A stretch of 22,743 bases of DNA, from NCBI GenBank assembly GCA_964465385.1, contig CAYXIM010000020.1, positions 1 through 22,743 on the forward strand, read 5' to 3'. The stretch comes from JAAYBY01 sp964465385. Its GTDB lineage: Bacteria > Bacillota > Clostridia > Saccharofermentanales > UBA5734. Of this stretch, positions 7,681 to 14,222 are shown piece after piece. Numbering within the stretch: position 1 is the stretch's first letter; each line of letters begins with the position of its first letter. The position numbers were made by a program, and so were the translations under genes. The notes beneath the pieces are model-generated. The model saw only the letters and a list, made by a program, of their open reading frames with translations, ran no database searches and had not been told where the DNA came from.

Positions 7681-8646
7681 CTACTGGTTGTTTCCAAGGC
7701 GGACACGTGGATCGAGAACCGCCGTAAACAAGTCAATGAGCACGCTGGCAAACAAGGTGACAACCGAAAGCATGAAGATAATGATCAGGACCAGCTGGTA
7801 GTCACTGGCGTTGATGGCTGTCAGCAGGCGGTCGCCGATTCCGGCATAACCGAACACCTGTTCCACCACAACCGCGCCGCCGATCAGCATGGGCAGGCGC
7901 AGCAAAATCATAACGCTGATGGGCATCATGGCGTTGCGGAAGACATGGAAGGTGTACACCTTCCATTCGGGCAGGCCTTTGGCGCGGGCTGTTTTGACAT
8001 AGTCTTTGTTGAGCACGTCCAGCATGGAGTTTCGGGTGTGCCGCATAAGCGCGGCTGTCAGGGTGATCCCCAGGCTGAAAGCGGGCAGGATCAGATACTT
8101 AAGCGATTGCCAATAGGTCAGCCCGATGTCGGTCCGGCCCTGGGGGGGAAACCACTTGAGGCGGATGGCAAAAATGAGAATGGCCACAATGCCAATGAAA
8201 AATTGTGGAATGGAGATGCCCAGCACCCCCAGAACCGATGACAGGTAGTCCACAATGGAATTTTGTTTAATGGCGGCAAAAATACCCAAGATGAGCCCGA
8301 CAATCGTCGAAAAGATCAGGGCAAACATGGCCAGCTGGATGGTGGCAGGCAAGAGGTTTCTGATAATGTCGACAATGGGACGCCCCGACATGGCACTTTT
8401 GCCCAGATCACCCCGGAACATGTTGAAGATCCAACGGCCGTAGCGGACCAGCAGGGGGTCGTTCAGGCCTAGGGATTCGCGCATGAGGTCTAATTCCTCG
8501 GTGGTCATCGCGCTGATCTGGTCCGGTGACAACATGGCGGTCATCGGGTCGCCGGGGGTCAATTCAAGCCCGACAAATGCCAGAAAACTGATGATCAGGA
8601 CCATGGGAATCAGCAGGAGCATGCGCTTAACAAAGTATTTGAGCAA
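7681..8646 (-). CDS. dppB: Peptide-type ABC transporter permease (DppB/OppB class), TTG start
   Basis: This is a 321-residue inner-membrane permease and the first gene of the transporter operon. It has an N-terminal membrane helix (about 9-28), the conserved LTPGDP segment, and a long periplasmic loop with LGLNDPLLVRYGRWI. Five further helices follow, with an EAA loop reading DYVKTARAKGLPEWKVYTFHVFRN, and a C-terminal DPRVRLGN ending. The start codon is TTG at 8646, preceded by AGGAG with 9-base spacing. The next in-frame ATG (about 8622) would remove the basic LLKYFVKR start that DppB proteins usually have. A predicted promoter lies 84-112 bases upstream. No substrate-binding protein gene precedes it or follows it in this window. 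Confidence 0.93.
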   Translation of the reverse strand: MLKYFVKRMLLLIPMVLIISFLAFVGLELTPGDPMTAMLSPDQISAMTTEELDLMRESLGLNDPLLVRYGRWIFNMFRGDLGKSAMSGRPIVDIIRNLLPATIQLAMFALIFSTIVGLILGIFAAIKQNSIVDYLSSVLGVLGISIPQFFIGIVAILIFAIRLKWFPPQGRTDIGLTYWQSLKYLILPAFSLGITLTAALMRHTRNSMLDVLNKDYVKTARAKGLPEWKVYTFHVFRNAMMPISVMILLRLPMLIGGAVVVEQVFGYAGIGDRLLTAINASDYQLVLIIIFMLSVVTLFASVLIDLFTAVLDPRVRLGNNQ

Positions 8647-8729
8647 TTCTCACATCTCCTTTACAGCCGGATGGTGGGTTCAAGGTCTCTCATAAACCGT
8701 TCAAATGTGGTTGTCATGATGTTGGAATA

Positions 8730-8758
8730 AACGTAACATAAATCACTTATCCGGTCAA
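8730..8758 (-). promoter_or_regulatory. Predicted promoter of the transporter operon
   Basis: Read on the minus strand, TTGACC (8753-8758) is followed after exactly 17 bases by TACGTT (8730-8735). A TG dinucleotide sits one base before the -10 hexamer, giving an extended -10. Transcription would start near 8723, leaving a leader of about 76 bases before the TTG start. The -35 matches 5 of 6 consensus bases and the -10 matches 3 of 6. Confidence 0.5.
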
Positions 8759-9040
8759 TCTTCACAAAGCCCCTGCCGCATTGGCACCAAAAGCCGGCCA
8801 GTTCGCGCATAATGCACAAAAGCGACAAATCAAAAGGTCTGTTCTCGTGTTTGGCCTCGCCCCGCATGCCCAGGCAAAGGCCCGGTTTTATGGACAGCCG
8901 GTGTCTCTAAAAAGACAAAAAAATAAAACGCAGCCAGGACAACCATGTTTTCTTTTTTGATTGCTGCTTGTATGTTACGATCCTGATCCGATAGCCTGGC
9001 CTTCTTTTTGCTGTCTGGTGTGGAACCGGTCACGGGTGCT

Positions 9041-9056
9041 TTTAAAACGGTTTCAT
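9041..9056. promoter_or_regulatory. Operator-like palindrome matching the lacI-upstream site
   Basis: TTTAAAACGGTTTCAT matches the reverse complement of the palindrome found upstream of the LacI gene (22665-22680) at 13 of 16 positions, including the central AAAACG core and the TTT that follows it. Central CG and AT-rich arms are typical of LacI-family operators. It lies between the two divergent transcription units but hundreds of bases from either predicted promoter, so it may act by looping or mark a promoter I do not see. The link to this regulator is inference from the match. Confidence 0.45.
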
Positions 9057-9481
9057 CCGCATCTCAAGCAAACCCTGCCCAGGAAAAGATCCTTCATTTA
9101 TCGTGGTCTCATCGTTCTTGCGGCCCCAAGGCCCCTTTTGATGGGTGATGGTGCCTGAAAATATAACAGCGGTGTAGCTGCTTGTCCTGCTGCTTGTTTG
9201 TCTTTCCCTGATAGAAAACCCTCGTGTCGACCATTGGCCGTGTGTCTTGGGTTGTGGACAGCCACATCACATTTATCGTGTGCCGACGCACATGCCTTTT
9301 TCCAGCCGTCAAAATGGTAGAACTGAAAAACAACATAGGTCGCATGACATCAGGCGGGCCGTTCAACGGTGTCAGGCCTGTTGTTTCGTCTCCTCATCTT
9401 CAACGTAATCAGATGGCTTTTGGCTGCCTTTGGCGCCCCTGTTTTGGCCAGGCACGTGTGACAAAAGCTGGATCTGACAGG

Positions 9482-9510
9482 GTCTGAATGGCCTTGCCTT
9501 ATGCTATACT
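9482..9510 (+). promoter_or_regulatory. Predicted extended -10 promoter of the plus-strand operon
   Basis: TGCTATACT at 9502-9510 is a near-consensus extended -10 element (TG, one base, TATACT). A poor -35 (GTCTGA, 9482-9487) sits 17 bases upstream, as is common for extended -10 promoters. Transcription would start near 9517, giving a leader of about 45 bases that contains the AGGTGA ribosome site for the gene at 9562. Confidence 0.55.
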
Positions 9511-9561
9511 GTTTTCGGATCGCAAGCAGGCGATACCTAACTTGTGATGAGGTGATTGCTT

Positions 9562-10527
9562 ATGTCTTCTAACTGGCCTTTGGGCAAACGCAAGCTCAAG
9601 CTCGGTATCCTGGGCATGACAGAAGGAAACGGACACCCCTATTCCTGGAGTGCCATTTTTAACCACTACGATCGGACGTACATGGACCAGTGCCCCTATC
9701 CTGGCATTGCCGCCTACCTCAACAAGCAACCACGTGACACCTTTGGTATTGATGGCGCACACGTCACCCATATCTATTGCAACGACCGCAAAGATGCTGA
9801 AGATGTTGCCCGTTGCGCTTTGATCCCCCACGTGGTCGACCGGCCTGAAGACATGATCGGGGCTGTCGATGCCGTCATCTGCGCAACAGACATCGGCTCA
9901 GAACACGTGGACCGCTGCCGGCCCTTCATCGAAGCGGATATCCCGTTGTTCATTGATAAACCCCTGGTTGATCGGGAAGAAGACCTGCAAACCTTTGTGG
10001 GCTGGCATGAGGCCGGCAAGCGTTTCTTGTCTTCATCGTCCCTGCGCTACCTTAAAGCCATGGAGCCCTACCACCAAAACCACCATGAGCTGGGCCGCCT
10101 GGTCTACATCTGCCAGCCCATGGTCAAGAAATGGGAAACCTATGGCATCCATGCCTTGGAAGGGGTCTACCCCCTCTTGGGGCCGGGTTTTGTATCGGTC
10201 CAGAACACAGGAACAGACGGCCGAGACATGGTGCACATCACACATGCGTCTGGTTGTGATGTGCACATTCCGCTGGCCCCGGCCATGGCTGGCGCCTCCA
10301 GCCACCACATGCTCTTTGGTACTGAGGGCTGCCGCATCATCACCGACACCGACACCTTCTATGCCTTCAAAAAACAGTTGGTCGTCTTTGTCGACTACCT
10401 GCGCAGTGGCCAGGAACCCTACCCCTTTGCTGAAACCATCGAGTTGATGAAACTCTTGATCGGCGCACTCACCAGCCGACAGGAAGGCGGCCGAAAGGTC
10501 TTGCTGACTGAAATCAAGGAGCGCTGA
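9562..10527 (+). CDS. Gfo/Idh/MocA-family NAD(P)-dependent oxidoreductase
   Basis: This is a 321-residue protein. The N-terminal Rossmann fold starts at LKLGILGMTEGNGHPYSW (13-29), a variant of the usual GxGxxG loop. The family lysine is in IDKPL (D132-K133-P134), and the putative catalytic histidine is His197 in YGIHALE. The family oxidises or reduces a sugar or cyclitol hydroxyl with NAD(P). It includes inositol dehydrogenases and the 2,7-anhydro-sialic acid oxidoreductases. At 321 residues it is somewhat short for the family. ATG at 9562 has AGGTGA 6 bases upstream; the TTG at 9556 overlaps that site and is rejected. It is the first gene of a three-gene unit, with the next ATG one base after its stop. 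The substrate is unknown. Confidence 0.88.
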   Translation: MSSNWPLGKRKLKLGILGMTEGNGHPYSWSAIFNHYDRTYMDQCPYPGIAAYLNKQPRDTFGIDGAHVTHIYCNDRKDAEDVARCALIPHVVDRPEDMIGAVDAVICATDIGSEHVDRCRPFIEADIPLFIDKPLVDREEDLQTFVGWHEAGKRFLSSSSLRYLKAMEPYHQNHHELGRLVYICQPMVKKWETYGIHALEGVYPLLGPGFVSVQNTGTDGRDMVHITHASGCDVHIPLAPAMAGASSHHMLFGTEGCRIITDTDTFYAFKKQLVVFVDYLRSGQEPYPFAETIELMKLLIGALTSRQEGGRKVLLTEIKER

Positions 10528-10528
10528 C

Positions 10529-11320
10529 ATGCCTGATCGCACCCTTTTTTCCCTGGCGGGCAAACATGCCCTGATCCACCGGGCCGATGCCCCCCTGGGC
10601 CTGGAACTGGCCTGTGGCCTGGCCCGGTCAGCTGCCACCGTCTGGTTGTGCGGCCCCGATCCGGTCCAGCTTGAACAGATCACAGACCGTTGCCGGCAGC
10701 AAGGCTGCGCCATCGCTGGCAGCTTCGTCTACCAGGCCGGCAGCGCCCAGGCGGCTGAAGGCCTGGTCACTGCCTTGAAGCAAGCGCCTGGGCACCTTGA
10801 TGTGTTTGTGGACAACAGCCTGCACCTCCTGCCTGAAGGCTGGTCTCACACCTTTGAGACCATTGAAGCCGTCCTGGCACGCACCCAGCTGGGCCTGATG
10901 CTGTCGGTTCAAAAAATCGGCCAGCTGATGGCCGACCGCGGCTCGGGGTCCATCATCCTGGTCACCGATTATGGCGCCCTGGTGGGCTACGACCCCCAGG
11001 CCTACGACCAGGCTCCGGAACAGTTTGACGCTGACTTTTCCCTGTTCAGCGGCTTTGTCAAGGGATCAGTCGTCAACTACATCCGGCAGGCAGCCGGTTT
11101 TCTGGGCGAGCACCGCGTCCGCTGCAACGCCCTGGCCTTTGCCCCCCTGGTACAAACCGTGCCCCCTTCTTTCGAGCAAGCCTTTGTCCGTCACAGCCAC
11201 CTCAAACGTCTGGCGGCAGAACAGGATGTGGGCGCAGCTGCTGTTTTCCTGGCTGCCGATGCGTCTTCATACATCACCGGCGTCACCTTGCCTGTTGACG
11301 GCGGCTATACCGCCAAATAA
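10529..11320 (+). CDS. SDR-fold protein lacking catalytic residues (probable pseudoenzyme)
   Basis: This 263-residue protein aligns along its length with the SDR encoded directly downstream, down to the shared ending LPVDGGYT. The defining residues are lost. The TGG at positions 17-19 of the neighbour is His17-Arg18-Ala19 here, the catalytic serine position is Asp147, and the catalytic tyrosine four residues before Lys178 is Ser174. The C-terminal subunit-interface region (FLAADASSYITGVTLPVDGG) is intact. The frame is complete and well translated (AAGGAG, 7 bases from ATG), so this is not a decaying gene by frameshift. A structural or regulatory partner of the next SDR is the simplest idea. 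Alternatively it could act on a different chemistry with a changed cofactor site. Confidence 0.85.
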   Translation: MPDRTLFSLAGKHALIHRADAPLGLELACGLARSAATVWLCGPDPVQLEQITDRCRQQGCAIAGSFVYQAGSAQAAEGLVTALKQAPGHLDVFVDNSLHLLPEGWSHTFETIEAVLARTQLGLMLSVQKIGQLMADRGSGSIILVTDYGALVGYDPQAYDQAPEQFDADFSLFSGFVKGSVVNYIRQAAGFLGEHRVRCNALAFAPLVQTVPPSFEQAFVRHSHLKRLAAEQDVGAAAVFLAADASSYITGVTLPVDGGYTAK

Positions 11321-11332
11321 AGGAGGCCTGTC

Positions 11333-12136
11333 ATGAACACCCTGGACTTGTTTTCACTCAAAGGCAAGACAGCCCTGATCACCGGTGGCCGGGTCATGTA
11401 CGGCAAAAGCTGCTCCATGGCCCTGGTGGATGCTGGTGCCGATCTGTTTTTAGCCAGCCATTCACTGGGCCCCGCACAAGAAACAGCCCGGGAGCTGGCC
11501 TTGCGTGGTGGCGGCGGAACCGTCACTGCCGTGGCGTTTGACCAGGAAGACCCCCAGTCCATCCGCCAGCTCATTGACACCGTCCTTGACGTCAGTGGCA
11601 AAATCGATGTGTTCGTCAACGCCTCGCGCATCATTGCCCGGGGCGGCTTTGGCTGGCATCAGGAAGAAGAGGCCCTGGCCCGCTCTGTCCGTGTCAACTC
11701 AGGCGGCTTGCTTTACCTCAATCAACTGGTTGGCAACCAGATGATCCAACAAAAAAGCGGCTCCATCATCAACATCGGTTCCATGATGGGCCTGGTCGGC
11801 GTTGAAAAGCACAACTACGATGGTGAACCCGACATGATGAAAGGGGCCCACAGCCACGACTACGCCCTCAACAAATCCGGTTTGGTGGCCTGGACGCGGC
11901 ATGCCGCCAGCTATTATGGCCGCTACGGCATCCGGGTCAACAGCTTGTGCCCGGGTGGCCTGGCATCTGACCGGACGCCGGCGCGTTTCTCACAAAATTA
12001 TGCCAGGCACACCCAGCTGGGCCGCCTGGCACATGAAGATGATATCAAAGGGCCGTTGTTGCTTCTGGCTTCCGATGCGTCAGCCTACCTGACCGGCTTG
12101 TCTATACCGGTCGACGGCGGCTACACCTGCATCTGA
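11333..12136 (+). CDS. Short-chain dehydrogenase/reductase (classical SDR)
   Basis: This is a 267-residue Rossmann-fold NAD(P)-dependent oxidoreductase. The cofactor loop is TGGRVMYG (17-24). The active site has Ser150 in NIGS and Tyr177-x-x-x-Lys181 (YALNK), and the C-terminus is the usual SIPVDGGYT. The serine-to-tyrosine distance is 27 residues instead of about 13, so the substrate loop is enlarged. The NNAG motif is replaced by NASR. It is closest in style to gluconate 5-dehydrogenase-like SDRs. ATG at 11333 follows AAAGGAGG by 6 bases, and the gap to the upstream gene is 12 bases. Its stop is one base from the stop of the convergent sialidase-like gene. It probably oxidises or reduces a sugar acid hydroxyl or keto group. 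Confidence 0.9.
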   Translation: MNTLDLFSLKGKTALITGGRVMYGKSCSMALVDAGADLFLASHSLGPAQETARELALRGGGGTVTAVAFDQEDPQSIRQLIDTVLDVSGKIDVFVNASRIIARGGFGWHQEEEALARSVRVNSGGLLYLNQLVGNQMIQQKSGSIINIGSMMGLVGVEKHNYDGEPDMMKGAHSHDYALNKSGLVAWTRHAASYYGRYGIRVNSLCPGGLASDRTPARFSQNYARHTQLGRLAHEDDIKGPLLLLASDASAYLTGLSIPVDGGYTCI

Positions 12137-12137
12137 A

Positions 12138-13244
12138 TCAGGGCAGGGCAAGCCGCAGGGCTGAGGTCACCAGCTGACAATTTTTTTCATGCCAGAAGGT
12201 GACCAGGAACGTCCCGTCAGACAGACGCAGGGCACCCGGTTGCCCGAACTTGAGGAAAGCAAATTCCTGGGCCATCCGCGGGTCGGCCACGATGGGTCGG
12301 TCAGGCTCCCAGATCATGGCCGCAGACCGGATGTCCCAGCTGCCCTCAGACAAATCCACATGACACGCATAAATCCCGGGCCGGTCGGTGTCCCGGCGCA
12401 TGGCGTGCAAGGCCAGGAGGCTTTCACCGCCGGCATGGCAAACGCTGGAGGCCTGTCCCAAGACGCCGGTGCTGACCGGTTCACTGAAGGTGCGCCCGTC
12501 GTCATCCGACACGGTGAAGTGGTTGGGGTGGAGCGTCCCCTTGACCAGGTGCTCGTTCCAGCCGATGTTGACGATCCGGCCAGAGTCCAGCTGGCAAAGC
12601 CGCTGCTCAAAACAGGAAATCCCCTGGTCCTCAAAGAGCATGCAGATGGTGTCATCAGACCAGCTTTTCCCCTGGTCATCCGAACGGAGCAGCCGGCCAC
12701 AGTTGAGGCCGGTCGACGAGCCGTCCCAAGCTTTAAAACCAGTGATGGGCGAGACCCAGGCGCCGCTTTGGAGCACGGTCAGCCAGGCTGACGCCTCCAC
12801 GTGTGGCCCCCAGTGGGTGTCAATCACGGTCCAGGGCGACCAGCTGTCCCCCTGGTCTTCTGAATAAGACACAAAGACCACATCATCGAGCAGGCCGCCC
12901 GTTTCCGGGTTGCCAATGGGCTTTTCTGGATCCGAGCGATCGTAGGCGTAGCCCAGGGCGATCAGGCGGCCATCAGGCAGCAGGGTGATTTTGCTGGCGT
13001 CGCTGAAGATACCGGTCCGGTGGCGGTCGTCAAAAAGAGAGACCGGCTCTGAAAAAGTTTTGCCGCCGTCGGTGCTTTTGACCAGGTAACTGGTGTGGTC
13101 CACACTTTCAAAGGCCTCGCCCAGGGTAAAGGTGGCCAGCACGGTGCCATCGGGCAGCTGACAGCTGTATGGGAATGCGCTTTGGCGGCTTCGCAGCTGG
13201 GGCAGCGGGTTTTCAAAGAGGGTGCTTTCGTGCAAGATCTTCAT
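12138..13244 (-). CDS. Intracellular sialidase-like beta-propeller (BNR/Asp-box) protein
   Basis: This is a 368-residue protein with four Asp-box repeats at regular places in the fold: STDGGKTF (57-64), SEDQGDSW (128-135), SDDQGKSW (188-195) and SDDDGRTF (246-253). These mark a six-bladed propeller of the sialidase superfamily. There is no signal peptide, sorting motif or lectin domain, so it should work in the cytoplasm on imported oligosaccharides or glycosides. The N-terminal segment RSRQSAFPYSCQLPDGT holds a candidate carboxylate-binding arginine, but I cannot confirm the full arginine triad, so sialidase activity is not assured. It is the last gene of the lacI operon. Its ribosome site (TAGGAGG) overlaps the stop of the NanA-like gene. 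Confidence 0.85.
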   Translation of the reverse strand: MKILHESTLFENPLPQLRSRQSAFPYSCQLPDGTVLATFTLGEAFESVDHTSYLVKSTDGGKTFSEPVSLFDDRHRTGIFSDASKITLLPDGRLIALGYAYDRSDPEKPIGNPETGGLLDDVVFVSYSEDQGDSWSPWTVIDTHWGPHVEASAWLTVLQSGAWVSPITGFKAWDGSSTGLNCGRLLRSDDQGKSWSDDTICMLFEDQGISCFEQRLCQLDSGRIVNIGWNEHLVKGTLHPNHFTVSDDDGRTFSEPVSTGVLGQASSVCHAGGESLLALHAMRRDTDRPGIYACHVDLSEGSWDIRSAAMIWEPDRPIVADPRMAQEFAFLKFGQPGALRLSDGTFLVTFWHEKNCQLVTSALRLALP

Positions 13245-13253
13245 GATTTCCTC

Positions 13254-14171
13254 CTAACAGAATTGTTTGACAGCCTGGTCAATCAGGCGGCAGCTGGCCT
13301 CCACCACCGGTAAATCTGATGCATCGATCTGGGCCAGAGGCGCGCGGACGGTGCCCAGGTCCAAGTCGACACGTTGGCGCAAAATTTCCTTGTTGATGGC
13401 ATACATGTTGCCGTGGCCGGACACCGTTTTGCTGATAATGGCAAAGATGGCCTGTTGCAGGTCCTGGGCCAGAGCCCGTTCTCCCTGTCTGAAAAGCTGA
13501 TCCAGTTTCAAAAACAAGTCCGGCATGATCATATAGGTGCCGCCGATGCCGCCATTGGCCCCCATGGAGCGGCCGGCCAGATATTGTTCGTCCGGTCCGT
13601 TGAAGAGAACCAGATCCGGCCCGCCCAGCATCCTGAACTGCTGGATATCTTGGACCGATAAGGAGGAGTTTTTGACGCCGGCAACCCGTGGGTTGGCCAG
13701 CATGGTGGTCAACAGGCTGGGGGTCAAGGCCACCCCGGCCAGCTGAGGAATGTTGTAGAGGATAAAGTCTGTTTCTGGCGCCGCCTCGGAAATGGTGTTC
13801 CAGTAGGCTGCGATGGCGTGTTCTGGCAGGCGGAAATAAATGGGCGGAATACTGGCGATTGCATCCACCCCGCAGGCCTGTGCGTGCCTGGCCAGCTGGA
13901 CACTGTCCTGGGTGTTGTTACAGGCCACGTGGGCAATAACCGTGAAGCCCTCACGCTTTTCTTCCATGACGGCTTCCAGGGTTTGCTGGCGCTCAGCCAC
14001 CGACTGGTAGATACATTCTCCAGATGAACCACTGACGTAGGCACCCTTCACACCCGACTGGATCAGGTGGCGCACAGCCTGCCGGGTCCGTTCGTGGCTG
14101 ATGGCACCTTGGTCGTCATAACAGGCATAAAGGGCTGGGATCACCCCATGGTAACGTGTTCTTGCTTCCAT
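13254..14171 (-). CDS. N-acetylneuraminate lyase-like aldolase (DapA/NanA family)
   Basis: This is a 305-residue protein (E. coli NanA has 297) and the most NanA-like of the three family members here. Carboxylate-binding S49-S50-G51-E52 is followed by IYQSVAER. Tyr139 is in YNIPQLAGVALT, very close to the NanA YNIP region, and the Schiff-base lysine is Lys167 in GVKNSS. FNGPDEQ (D194-E195) and GGIGGTY (207-213) match the substrate-contacting segments of sialic acid lyases. The expected reaction is reversible retro-aldol cleavage of a nonulosonate or other 2-keto-3-deoxy acid to pyruvate plus an aldehyde sugar. ATG at 14171 is chosen because AAAGGA lies 7 bases upstream; a GTG at 14192 would place that site inside the gene. 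Confidence 0.9.
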   Translation of the reverse strand: MEARTRYHGVIPALYACYDDQGAISHERTRQAVRHLIQSGVKGAYVSGSSGECIYQSVAERQQTLEAVMEEKREGFTVIAHVACNNTQDSVQLARHAQACGVDAIASIPPIYFRLPEHAIAAYWNTISEAAPETDFILYNIPQLAGVALTPSLLTTMLANPRVAGVKNSSLSVQDIQQFRMLGGPDLVLFNGPDEQYLAGRSMGANGGIGGTYMIMPDLFLKLDQLFRQGERALAQDLQQAIFAIISKTVSGHGNMYAINKEILRQRVDLDLGTVRAPLAQIDASDLPVVEASCRLIDQAVKQFC

Positions 14172-14222
14172 TTGCCGTTCCTTTCCGGGCACAAAGGCCT
14201 CGTCTTGCTTTGTTTGCCGGGG

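Larger units (their letters stand above)
8647..9561. other. Long divergent intergenic region (915 bases)
   Basis: This is the gap between the start codons of the DppB-type gene (minus) and the Gfo/Idh/MocA gene (plus). Several short open frames occur on both strands, but none has a ribosome site with a recognisable product, and base composition is lower in GC than the flanking genes. I see one predicted promoter for each direction (8730-8758 and 9482-9510) and a LacI-type operator-like palindrome at 9041-9056. I see no terminator with a U-run, tRNA, riboswitch fold or remnant of a solute-binding protein. The roughly 700 bases between the promoters are unexplained. Confidence 0.7.

Noticed and set aside
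8691..8707. AAACCGTT core (8694-8701) as a third LacI operator near the transporter promoter
   Set aside because: Only the 8-base core resembles the other sites and the flanks are not palindromic, so it is indistinguishable from chance.
8661..8867. Minus-strand 68-codon frame upstream of the DppB-type gene
   Set aside because: The full-length version has no ribosome site and begins upstream of the predicted promoter; only the last 18 codons are kept as a weak leader-peptide idea.
9120..9139. GGCC-CCAA-GGCC stem followed by CCTTTT as a terminator
   Set aside because: A four-base stem with a short, interrupted T-run is too weak, and no gene ends nearby.
9224..9487. Plus-strand 87-codon frame in the divergent intergenic region
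   Set aside because: It has no ribosome site or recognisable product, and it ends before the predicted promoter of the real gene at 9562.
14188..14220. Imperfect hairpin (ACAAAG/CTTTGT with a bulged GC extension) between the flavoprotein and NanA-like genes
   Set aside because: It is bulged, has an 11-base loop and is not followed by a U-run; there is not enough to call a regulatory element.
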